From positions 78,215,235 to 78,279,234 of the forward strand of contig CM046876.1 of assembly GCA_025667525.1 (NCBI GenBank): 64,000 nucleotides of DNA. The letters run 5' to 3'. This document shows positions 55,665-64,000 of the stretch, one piece after another. Position 1 is the first letter of the stretch. Each line of letters begins with the position of its first letter. The notes beneath the pieces are model-generated. The model saw only the letters and a list, made by a program, of their open reading frames with translations, was not told where the DNA came from and did not search any database. The position numbers and the translations under genes were made by a program. Source of the stretch: Glebionis coronaria. Its lineage: Eukaryota > Streptophyta > Magnoliopsida > Asterales > Asteraceae.

Positions 55665-57644
55665 CTAATCTGGTCAGAACTTGCAATTACTGGCTTATCC
55701 TCCAAAATTCTAATGTGTATGCACTCTTGAACATGTTTGGTTCTAAGGATGTAGACTCTATATGCTTTACCATTTAGAGACTAACCAACCAAAAGTGCTT
55801 CATCTGACTTTCCATCAAACTTCCCCAAATGGTCTAAGGTATTAAAAGTATTAATATGACAGCCAAATGGTCTCAAATAATGCAATATAGTTTCCATACC
55901 ATTTATCCTTTAATTCTTGTAGTGAAGTACCCTGGAAAAATTAAGTAACAATTTAGTTTCTTTTAGCGACTCAAGCCGTAATAGACTTGGATCTGCCTCG
56001 TGCATCAATGTAGTTGAGTCTTTAAAAAACAATTAATGCACTATTAGGTTTTTCAGACTTCTAAAACACAACATGCTGAGGGCTTAATAACATTGAGCAC
56101 ATTTCTATTTTCCTTAGTATTATTTAATACTCTTGAATTTGGTTTGAAGTTATTCGACCAATTTAAACTTTGGAAACTAGTATTAAATTTTGTACTACCA
56201 GAATTAAACTTTGGCTTACCGGTATTAAAATTTGGCTTACCGGTATTAAACTTTGACCTAACAGTATTAAACTTTTGATGAGAATTTTTATAATTTAAGA
56301 GTGTTTCCTTTGAAAAGGTCCTCTGATATTTGGTTGTGCTATAAATGGTTTTGATATAGCACTACCAAAGTGTGCCATTGGGTGAACAATATTAGCAGGC
56401 CTACTAGTATTAACTGGTTTCAGTCTAGCAGTATGAGCATGACTAGCATTATTATGGTTGATCATGTTGTTAACATTGAGATTACTTTCATACCCTACCC
56501 TAAATTTCTAATTAAGTCTGCATTTAGCCTGTAAATGATAAAAACTAGCACATGTATATCAATCTTTATTGTACGCAACGAATCCTTCTCATAGTTTGTT
56601 GAGACTTTTGATTATTCCAGTTTCTTTAATTCCCCCGAGTCAATTAGTTCTGTACATCTCAGCATACTTTACAGAGTTTCTAACGGGTTAGTATTTAGGT
56701 GCATTGAGGTTCAATTTACAAGCCTTTTCAAATTCTGCTTTATCTTTCAATTTATCAGTAGATTGAGAATTTGTGCTATATGAGCTACTTAGCTCAAATA
56801 TCAAGTTCTCAAACTGAACATCAACACTAGCACTAGTGATTGATGCATCTTGTGGCATGTCACCACAAGATTTGTTAGAGACAACAAAATCATCATTTTT
56901 CTTGTTACTTTCTACTCTATCGGGCTCAAACTCACGTTCCTTATAATGCTGAAATTCTGGCAAACTAGTAAATGACAAATCTTTCATAGGGGAAAATAAA
57001 CAAGAGAGGGTTCAACAGTATGATAATCACCTTTATATCTTAGAATCCACTTGCATTTGTCAGGAACCTGACTATCATTCATCTTTTCTAAATATTTAGT
57101 GGCATTGTCAAAACTTTTGAATTTTATTTCATTCTCATTTTTAATAATCTCACTAGTTTCTAATTTGGACTTAAGTTTATAGATTTCATGAGCTTGACCT
57201 TCTATTTCCCGTTTAAGAAGAATAATCGAAATTTTAAAGGCTATTTCATGTTACTTGTAGCATTCTATTTTATCTTCTAACATTACAACACCTCTTTTAT
57301 AGTTAGACACATAATACTCAAGGGAGTGATAGTTTCTAGTATTTTATTAGAGTACTTTTGGAGTTCCTTAAGTTTTTTCTTGACAAGTTATAGCATAAAT
57401 TTTTATCAAGAATTACCTCAGAATCTGAAAAAGCCATAAGAGCCATGTTTGTATTTAACTCCTCATCCTCTATGAATCCCTAATTAGTACTAGTATCATC
57501 AATGGCCATCAATGCCTTTGTGAAGGGCTCTTCAACAATTACCTTCCTTTCCTAAGGCTTGCTCCTTGTAATCTTAAACTCCTTTGCAAAGTGTCATCTC
57601 TTATGGTAGTTGTAGCACTCTACTTTTGATTTGTCAAATCCAAC
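55665..57644 (-). pseudogene. CopC decayed integrase end and Gag C-terminus
   Basis: 55665-55930 keeps fragments of the integrase tail. Protease, pre-integrase and most of integrase are absent, so an internal deletion is inferred near 55.95-56.1 kb. 56093-56278 shows a short Leu/Pro repeat (LPVLNFGLPVL type on the plus strand). 56987-56688 and 57640-57000 keep the Gag linker (PSLPEFQHYKEREFEPDR; degraded zinc knuckle CYNYHKR near 57610). Confidence 0.6.
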
Positions 57645-58676
57645 CTAGCCACCAACATTGAGAGTAATATGCTTCCCCGTTTTATTGAGAAACCTTCTTG
57701 CTCTCATACTTAGAAAAGCCAATTGATTTTTGATTTCTATCTCTTCCAAGTAATCATCATCTAGCTGTTGAAGATCATCAACAATCATCTCTACAACATT
57801 CTTGTAGTTGGACAGGAATGTATAGCTAGTACCATCACTTAACCCAACACTATTGATAGAAGTACTACCAGATTTAAAGGATGCACTAGCATCACTAAGA
57901 ACCCCGCAAGTATTATCATTATCAATGTGACTTAGCTTAGATATACACATCAATTTAGTATCATTAGAAGTTGACACTGCCTTCTTTTTTAGTTTCTGTT
58001 CAATCACTTTGAAGTGATTGTACAATCATCAATATTGACCTTGTTAATGTCATCCTTGTTCTCTCAAATAGATACCTATGTAGTCATCTCTGCAGGCATG
58101 CTACTAAGGAATTTAGCATTGATGTCCTCTGTTCATTTTTTCCTCCCGAAGTTATGAGTTTGCACACAACCCTTTGAAGTCTATTGTAGATAGAGTCAAG
58201 TGATTCTGAGACATTTGCCTTGAAATTTTTAACCATGGATTTCAACAATTCCTAGTCTTCTTTGTGGAATCATTACTACCAAATCTAAGAACAAATGCAT
58301 TAAACATGGACTTTTGGCTCTTCATGATGTTGAAAAGCAAGAATATGCTCATTAGGTATATAGCTAGCATAACTATACTCATGGTAGTCATGTCATTTCT
58401 TCTTTTCTTCTTTTCATCATTTGCTATTCTTTGTGCTTTACCACCAGTTGTACTACTAGAAGGTTTGGTGTGAGTGTATCCATGGGCAATAACTTCCTAT
58501 AGACCCCAGTTGTACATCTACACAAACTGAGTAAACCTAAACTTTCATTCTTTAAGCTCTCCTTGTTTGAAGACTGAAACCTTGTTCATTGTGCTTGGTT
58601 ATGCACCTTCTGAATGTATCTCTTTTGTTAAAAAAGTCTTCATTAATTTTCAAGATCAAAGCTTCTCAACAAGATG
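57645..58676 (-). pseudogene. CopC Gag remnant
   Basis: 58025-57645: VEMIVDDLQQLDDDYLEEIE, IKNQLAFLSMRARRF, the stretch that precedes the zinc knuckle in CopE-type Gag. Upstream to 58676 the frame is broken repeatedly. Confidence 0.65.
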
Positions 58677-58684
58677 TGATACCA
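58677..58684 (-). other. CopC primer-binding site
   Basis: Minus strand TGGTATCA beside the right LTR, a partial tRNA-Met complement, followed by CATCTTG instead of GAGC. Confidence 0.6.
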
Positions 58685-58689
58685 ATTTT

Positions 58690-60210
58690 TGATCCATTTG
58701 ATCGTTTAAATCTAGCTTTTAGATTTAGACTAACTAGAATAAATTATACTTAGTCTTAGTAGAAACTTTGAGTAAATATCAAAGAGTATGCGGAATTTAC
58801 TCTTTGATACTATAAAGATTAGACAAATTATTTATGACAAAAGGGTTCACCAAAAGCTATAATATTATTGATAATACGAGTACTCTTATGAAATTACTAG
58901 GGTTACAGAAACCTTAAAGCTATGAGTGAAACGCAGGAATGAGATATACAAAACTTAAACCTAGGACTTCCTTTTATACTCCAAGGAGTCCTTTACAAGA
59001 CTATCAGGGTACCCGCGCGATGCGGCGACAAGTACTTTGTGATTGACCAGAGAAAAAAAACACTTTTGATCAGGTCCGGTTCACCTATTTTTACAAGTTT
59101 CGGTCGAATTTCTCCGGATCGTTTTTAACGACTTTTATTTGACATTCGAACCGGTGGCCACTCTTGTTTCCACTTGAATATATGGTCCACTATGATTTTC
59201 AAAACTATATGAATTATCATATCATTTTATGAACTTTGTGGTGTTATTAGTTTGTATAATGTGCATAATTAGTACTTCTTATTTTATGGTTGTTTTTAAA
59301 AAAAAATTGTTAGTGTGTTTAATGTATTAAGATGTGTTTTAAGAATAACTAAGAAGTGTGTGTTTTATATTGGCTAATTGTACATATTTTATAAATATGT
59401 GTATTTTTAAGTAATGAAACTGTGTAGTTTCAATTTCGAATATGTATTATGTTAATATATTAAAAAGATGTTACTTATAAAAATGAAGTTTGAAAATTTT
59501 AATGCTTTAAAGAGTTTTTATGTTTTCTTATACTTGTAAAATATGTAGTTATGATTGTATATTTATGTAATTGAGTTTTTAAATATGAATATAATTATAT
59601 TTGTATGTTTAATGTTTTTATCATGTTTGTACGTATTGTATATTATGCACACATATTTGTAATTATAGTATTTTAATTGTGAGGTTTTAGTTACATTTGT
59701 AATATTGTAATTATTATTGTATATTATTAATTACATATTTGTATGGACTTTTATATCTTGTATAATGTGTTATTTTAATTATAAAATAGGGTGATGGGGT
59801 ATTTTAATTATAGAATTTAATGCAGTGTGTTATAATTATATTTTTCAAGTTTCTACTTTTACAATGTAAGCTTGTTTTGATTGTATAAATAGCTTAATGA
59901 TATTGTAACTTAAAATTTCAAGTACTCCATAAATAACATGCTAAAATGCTTTATAAGAGAGTATGATAAGAACATATCAATCTTTTTAAATTAAAGAAGA
60001 TATACACATAATATTTTCTGTCGATAACCTATACGTCTTTAGTCTTTATCTATTCTTCATTAATTCATTATTGATAACACAAACAACACTAATCCTAAAC
60101 ATGACCAACTTAGTCAATTTTATACGAACACTACCAACACTAATCCATAACTACCAGTGCTAATATTATTAATATTGGTAATGCAAAATCAACCACATTG
60201 ATTTTATTAC
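58690..60210 (-). repeat. CopC 5' LTR (right), interrupted
   Basis: Starts TGATCCATTTGATCG; matches 28505-29042 in two parts, 58698-59000 and 59967-60208, around the Helitron-like insert. The last ~160 bp of the left LTR have no match here, so this LTR is truncated or replaced at its outer end. Confidence 0.65.
59001..59966 (-). mobile_element. Helitron-like non-autonomous insertion
   Basis: Absent from the left CopC LTR: CAAGA/TAAGA there is split exactly here. On the minus strand it starts TCATACTC, sits between host A and T, and ends with a small hairpin (CCGC, five bases, GCGG) 12 bases before a terminal TGATAG, then host T. These are Helitron hallmarks (TC start, hairpin near the 3' end, A/T target), except that the end reads ATAG rather than CTRR. 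966 bp, very AT-rich, no ORF. Confidence 0.6.
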
Positions 60211-60989
60211 CAACAACAAACAAGGAAAAGATTTAAGATCTCAAAATTAAAAATCAAGTCAAAAGACAACGACAAAGGCTCAAGATCAAAGATCACACAT
60301 CATGAAAGAATAAACTACAACAAATATAAAGTCCAAGAACAATACTATAAGAATTTAAAGACAAGTGCAATATCAAAGTTCTCAATGACCTCACTTCGTG
60401 AAAGATTGTTAGGCTCAAAATATTGAATCAAACATGAAAGACACGGTCATTGTTAATTTGTTATAAATAGTCTCGGTCACGTTATAATGTATGTTGTAAT
60501 AGATTAAAACGAACATCAGGTTTGCAGTTTAATCAGAGGTGAGATTTATAAAGAACTATATCCTAAAAAGGATTAAAGGATCAAATCACAACCATCCAAT
60601 CTGATATTCATCTAATGGCTAGAATTAAATCTATCAATATATATAATTCCTAAAAACTAAATAAAAGAACACACACACTGTACTAATTTCTCTCTACAAT
60701 AAACACAAAACGTGGTCTACTTTCTCTCTCTATCAAAGAACCCAGATCTGCCTCCCATTACCTCGCCGGAAAATGAAAACCTCGTCGGAATAACAACGAA
60801 ATCTTACCGTAAACCTTAACAAACCACTACTCCTTCATTCTAAACAAAAAAAACTTGCTAAATCATAACAAAATCTCGCCAGAAAATAACAACTTCACTG
60901 AAAAAACATAACAACCATCGCTGGAAATAAAGCACCTTTTCATTCACTTAATAATTACATAATAATCACGAAAATCACTTTTCTATATG
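60211..60989. other. Non-coding flank
   Basis: No gene or element recognised. Short diverged repeats of CTCGCCGGAAAATG / CTCGCCAGAAAATAAC (60760-60900) lie here. Confidence 0.5.
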
Positions 60990-61217
60990 AACCACATGTG
61001 ATTCAAGAATCACATGTGAATCTATTTAAATCAAATGTGATTTTGATAAATTACATGTGATTTATACATATAATAAATCTAAAATAAAGAACTATTTCTT
61101 TAGATTTACTATATGTATAAATCACATGTGATTCGCACTAATCACGTGTGATTCGCACGAATCACGTGTGATTTACACACGAATCACGTGTGATTTACGC
61201 AACAATCACATGTGATT
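60990..61217. repeat. AATCACRTGTGATT palindrome array
   Basis: Nine copies of a 14-base palindrome (AATCACATGTGATT or AATCACGTGTGATT) or half-degenerate forms; the last five (61119, 61139, 61159, 61181, 61203) are spaced 20-22 bases. The centres are CACGTG (G-box) or CACATG (E-box), known bHLH/bZIP core sites. Confidence 0.85.
61048..61132. repeat. 35-bp inverted repeat (foldback)
   Basis: Arms 61048-61082 and 61098-61132 are complementary with two mismatches around a 15-base loop, and include two of the palindromes. Could fold into a long hairpin as DNA or RNA. Confidence 0.85.
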
Positions 61218-61299
61218 TAGGAAGACGAATGTTATATTTTTTGGCGATGGTTGTTTGTATTCCGACGAGGTTATTTATTTTTCGACAGATTTATAGTGG

Positions 61300-61385
61300 T
61301 TGATTGACATAGATGCCAGATCCATGGCGGATTTATAGTGGATCCATGGCAGATCCATGGCGGATTTATAGTGGATCCACGAATG
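61300..61385. repeat. GATCCATGGCRG / GGATTTATAGTGGATCC short repeats
   Basis: AGATCCATGGCGGATTTATA occurs twice and GATCCATGGCAG once within 80 bases; a minor local duplication, no function visible. Confidence 0.7.
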
Positions 61386-61791
61386 TGGCGGTTATTACGT
61401 TTTTGACGATGCTTGTTTTGCTTTTCGGCGGTGATAGTGGTAGGTGTGATGGCGCTAAGGGTAGGTAGATAGTAGATCCATGATGGATTTATATTAGATC
61501 GATAAAAACGTTGGTGCATAGATGAAACGGTGGTGGGTGCGACAACGACGGTGTGCGACAGTGGCTAGGTGCAACAACAGTGGTGCAACGGTGGGTTTGA
61601 TTAGGACCTAATATTAGTGTGTGTGCGCGCGTGCTTGTAAGTGTGAGATGAAAAGAGCGGATAAGAAATGAATGGACCATGATCTATTAAATCTTAATTT
61701 TTTGAATCAATTTTCAAATAAAAAACTGAGATTTTTTTTAAAAACTTCGATGAGTAAATGTTCTGCAAAAAACTTTTGTCTTATTCTAATA
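61386..61791. other. Non-coding flank with GT/GC run
   Basis: Contains a short GTGTGTGTGCGCGCGTGC tract near 61617 and GGTG-rich sequence. Minus-strand ORFs here translate simple repeats and are not supported. Confidence 0.5.
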
Positions 61792-61930
61792 TTGTACTAC
61801 TTCCGTCCTATATTAAATGTTCATATTTTATTTTTGGGGTCTTCTTTTTAAAATTTGACTGTAAATAACTTTTATTGTGTTTTATAATATTTTATACATT
61901 ATTTTTTTTTATCAAATGAAAAATACATTT
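61792..61930. mobile_element. Possible Stowaway-like MITE end
   Basis: TACTACTTCCGTCCTATATT followed by AAATGTTCATATTTTA resembles the TA plus CTCCCTCCGTCC terminal repeat of plant Stowaway MITEs. No matching inverted end was found to the right, so at best a half element. Confidence 0.35.
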
Positions 61931-62290
61931 AAAACATAATATATTCATATACTTTAGATAAAGTATTATATAACATATCTATTTTCTCTAATAAAATGCT
62001 ACAAATTACAAGCATATAAAGCTTGGAGCATTAAAAAAATATTCCTTAAATAAGTAAAATGTACAATGATTTAAAGCTACAAAATAAGGGTGCGTTAAAA
62101 ACAATTCCTAAAATAACTCAATTTTAGGCAAAAGAAACCATTAGCAGGCATAATATCGAATTCTATTTTGAATTCATGACAATGAATTTTGTCATAAACC
62201 AGTTACCTTAATTAGAGTTTTTTCAAATTCAATAGGACGCTCCTTCAATTTCAAATATCACAAAACTGATTATGTATTTTAGACAATGTG
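61931..62290. other. Non-coding AT-rich flank
   Basis: Nothing recognisable. Confidence 0.5.
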
Positions 62291-62294
62291 TTTA

Positions 62295-62368
62295 TGGGCT
62301 TTAAAGATTAAAACGCTTCTCACAATTAATTTAGACGCTCATCTGCTTATATCTTAGCCCTATATAAA
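62295..62368 (+). promoter_or_regulatory. Candidate promoter of a non-coding gene
   Basis: Site II-type element TGGGCT at 62295-62300 and TATATAAA at 62361-62368, about 100 bases before the first snoRNA-like unit. Site II elements are known from promoters of plant ribosomal-protein and snoRNA genes. Confidence 0.4.
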
Positions 62369-62466
62369 CACCTAAACAACACAACTGTTGCTGCACATTG
62401 ATCCCAAGTTTCTGTTGTGCAAGCACTTAGATTCAAAACTCTGACTTCTTAATCTCCTTCTTTTTT

Positions 62467-62564
62467 GTGCTGCCATAGAATGGAATGGATTGCATATACC
62501 ATTCCTGCAACAGTACATGATTTAAGTGCTGCCATTAATGTGAATCTTAATGGTTGGCACAGCA
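62467..62564 (+). ncRNA. H/ACA snoRNA-like unit 1
   Basis: Two hairpins and both boxes. Hairpin 1: basal stem GTGCTG/CAGTAC, an internal pocket, upper stem GGAATGG/CCATTCC. H box ACATGA fits ANANNA. Hairpin 2 (62526-62560): GTGCTG plus CCATTAA / TTAATGG plus TTGGCAC with one bulge. ACA follows at 62559-62561. H/ACA RNAs guide pseudouridylation of rRNA or snRNA. The ACA partly overlaps the last stem, a weakness. Target not determined. Confidence 0.45.
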
Positions 62565-62592
62565 TAAACCAATCTCTCCACTTGATCTTTTT

Positions 62593-62690
62593 GTGATGCC
62601 ATAGAACGGAATGAATTACACATACCATTCCTGCAACAGTACATGATCTAAGTGATGCCATTGAGGTGAACCTTCATGGTTCGCACAACA
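62593..62690 (+). ncRNA. H/ACA snoRNA-like unit 2
   Basis: Tandem copy of unit 1 at a 126-base period. Keeps GGAATG/CATTCC, the H box ACATGA and a terminal ACA, but both basal stems have mismatches (GTGATG versus CAGTAC). Either a diverged second snoRNA or a decaying duplicate. Confidence 0.4.
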
Positions 62691-63009
62691 TAAATAAATC
62701 TCTCTTTTTGATCTTCATTCAATGAAAAAATGTAACTGAATAAAGATTAACCAGGTATATATGCAATTATCTTCTTTATCTCCATTCAACTGTATGATAT
62801 CTCAGTTACGTTTAAATTAAATTCAAGTTATGTTTGGATTCGCAGTCGGTTTTATTTTTTATGTGTTGTTCTTATTTAGTGTTTTTTGTAATGTTTCGTC
62901 TGATCTTTATAATGATTTTTTGTTGAGATCAATTTGATTAATTGTTGATTTTTTTTCTTTTTTCTGCAGGAACAAGAACCTGTGTAGATAATTAATCAAG
63001 TTAACAAAG

Positions 63010-64000
63010 GTATGTGTCTTTCTTCTATTTCGTCATTGGTAGTTATCGCTTTTGATTCGGTTCAATTAAATAATTATTGAATCAAACCCCTAGAAAAGAA
63101 TTTGGGGAAAACAACTCACGGTATATGGTTACTTAAATATTGTTTTGATCCATTATAATTATGTTCTGCTAGAACAAGGAAAAATAGGGGAAATCCTCCT
63201 TGATGTATTAGAATTTGGGGAAAATAACTCACCTTTGTGCTCTTATCTTTTCGAAAGAATACTTGGTAAGTACCACCAGCCGATTCATCCACCCCAGGCT
63301 CTCTTCTTCATTAGATTTAAATTAGTAGATTAATAGGGATTTAGTTTTATGAATCTTTCAATGGATTTGACTTTAATTAAATTTATTTTATTATTAAGTT
63401 ACATTTAACAGTGTAACCCGTAAAAAACATTATTTGGGGAAAACTGATTTTATCGTCCATGTTTTACATAAACCAAAGCTACCCAAAATGGGGCATGTCA
63501 AAATTTATTCTCTTTTCTATGTGTGTTACTATGTAGTTGGGATTTTGTTGCTTGATGTCAATAGATTACTTCAGGCGGGGGGATACTTTGTCTCGGCAGT
63601 ACATCCAGGCAATAAGCATTAACCGCTCCTAGAAGAACAATGACGAGGTAACTTCGCTAGTCTGCTGTTAGAATGTGCAATAAAAGTTTTAAATGCTTAC
63701 ATGGAGAGAATTATACCCTCTCTCCATTCAGTTATTCGTGCTCGGTTAGTATTACTTGACTACTATCATGTAGAATGTGTAGTATGCCTTTAAGACAAGA
63801 AAACTAATGCGTGAGTTGTTAATGAACCTGCATCACAGTGATACCACAAACTTCTGTATCTTTGTCTAAGCATAATCTTTAAATAAAAAATCCAAATATG
63901 TGATAATATTGCTAATCGAGTCTGCTAAAAGTCTAAAACGGTCATGGTACCAAATTGCTGACCTTTTATGAGTGGTGGTGTAAAACTGGAGAACACTACC
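63010..64000. other. Right edge, unassigned
   Basis: Possible downstream introns and exons of the non-coding gene. TTTGGGGAAAA recurs three times (63103, 63215, 63436). ORFs of about 62 codons (63145-63333, 63434-63622) match nothing I know. No gene is called. Confidence 0.4.

Larger units (their letters stand above)
28505..60210 (-). mobile_element. CopC: old minus-strand copia element hosting CopD, GypF and a Helitron
   Basis: LTR-related sequences at 28505-29206 and 58690-60210 share long stretches (for example TTTAAATCTAGCTT, TTAGTCTTAGTAGAAAC, ACCAGT.CTAATATTATT) at roughly 85-90 percent by eye. Between them on the minus strand lie a primer-binding site (58677-58684), gag remnants, an integrase tail, RT and RNase H remnants. 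Most of protease and integrase is missing. CopD (29487), GypF (52415) and the Helitron-like insert (59001) interrupt it, each at a precise junction. Oldest element here. CopA abuts its left LTR and may itself be inserted in the first bases of that LTR. Confidence 0.75.
62390..63009 (+). ncRNA. Candidate spliced non-coding transcript
   Basis: Downstream of the TATA box: exon 1 to 62754 (CCAG/GTATAT donor), intron 62755-62969 with a T-rich TTTTCTGCAG acceptor, exon 2 62970-63009 (ends AAAG/GTATGTG, another good donor). No ORF of note in the exons. Exon 1 contains the two H/ACA-like units. Later exons, if any, are not resolved. Confidence 0.4.

Noticed and set aside
59001..59966. Mutator-like element with 9-bp duplication TTTACAAGA / TTTATAAGA
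   Set aside because: This leaves eight unexplained bases compared with the empty site in the other LTR; the Helitron reading gives an exact restoration.
61271..61680. Minus-strand ORFs of 63-82 codons
   Set aside because: They translate simple repeats (PPWI/ICHGSTIN units), with no homology known to me.
63560..63640. snRNA-like string near GATACTTTGTCTCGGCAGTACAT
   Set aside because: Only a short resemblance to the U6/U2 5' region; the conserved body does not follow.

Overview
This window is repeat-dominated plant nuclear DNA: 1 to about 60210 is a nest of LTR retrotransposons, and the last ~3.8 kb is ordinary flanking DNA. Several protein modules (the FWNT module, the SYQK...ERFVGG tail and the CPLTRI linker, all beside Ty1/copia pol) resemble predicted proteins I associate with daisy-family (Asteraceae) genomes, so an Asteraceae host is my best guess; no host protein-coding gene is visible to confirm it.

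Layout, using local names. CopA (+ strand; 1-1613 plus 22596-28504, its left end lies outside the window) is a decayed SIRE/Maximus-like copia element. CopB (- strand; 1614-22590, 5-bp duplication gtcta) sits inside the RNase H of CopA. CopC (- strand; ~28505-60210) is the oldest and most decayed element. It hosts CopD (+; 29487-51142, duplication tgatt), which hosts the very young CopE (+; 36568-48556, duplication tttca, 527-bp LTRs differing at one base). CopC also hosts GypF (52415-53966, a 1.55-kb deletion derivative with gypsy-type gag/protease remnants) and a 966-bp Helitron-like insertion (59001-59966) in its right LTR. CopB also contains the 3' end of a gypsy element (9483-~12475).

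CopA, CopB, CopD and CopE share an unusual plan. In addition to (or, in CopD, instead of) gag-pol they carry extra ORFs (aORFs). These lie downstream of pol in A, B and E. CopB and CopE share an FWNT-type aORF; CopA and CopD share a different globular aORF followed by Pro/Ser-rich ORFs ending in a Cys-pair plus helix module. Most aORFs have a TATA-like box 70-105 bases upstream of the ATG, and the first aORFs of A and D appear to have a 5' leader intron.

The most interesting signal is a short motif private to each element, repeated in the same element in front of its ORFs and, in three of four, inside the LTR just upstream of the TATA box: ATCGSAATG in CopB, GCGYTGAC in CopE, GGACCCTT/AAGGGTC in CopA, and GCGGTTCC...GGAACCGC palindromes in CopD. 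I infer a multi-promoter retrotransposon design with element-specific recognition sites, perhaps read by the aORF proteins or by host factors. That is a hypothesis from pattern only.

The right flank (60211-64000) holds a palindromic AATCACRTGTGATT array with a 35-bp foldback, small repeats, and a probable spliced non-coding gene (promoter near 62295-62368) containing two tandem H/ACA snoRNA-like units.
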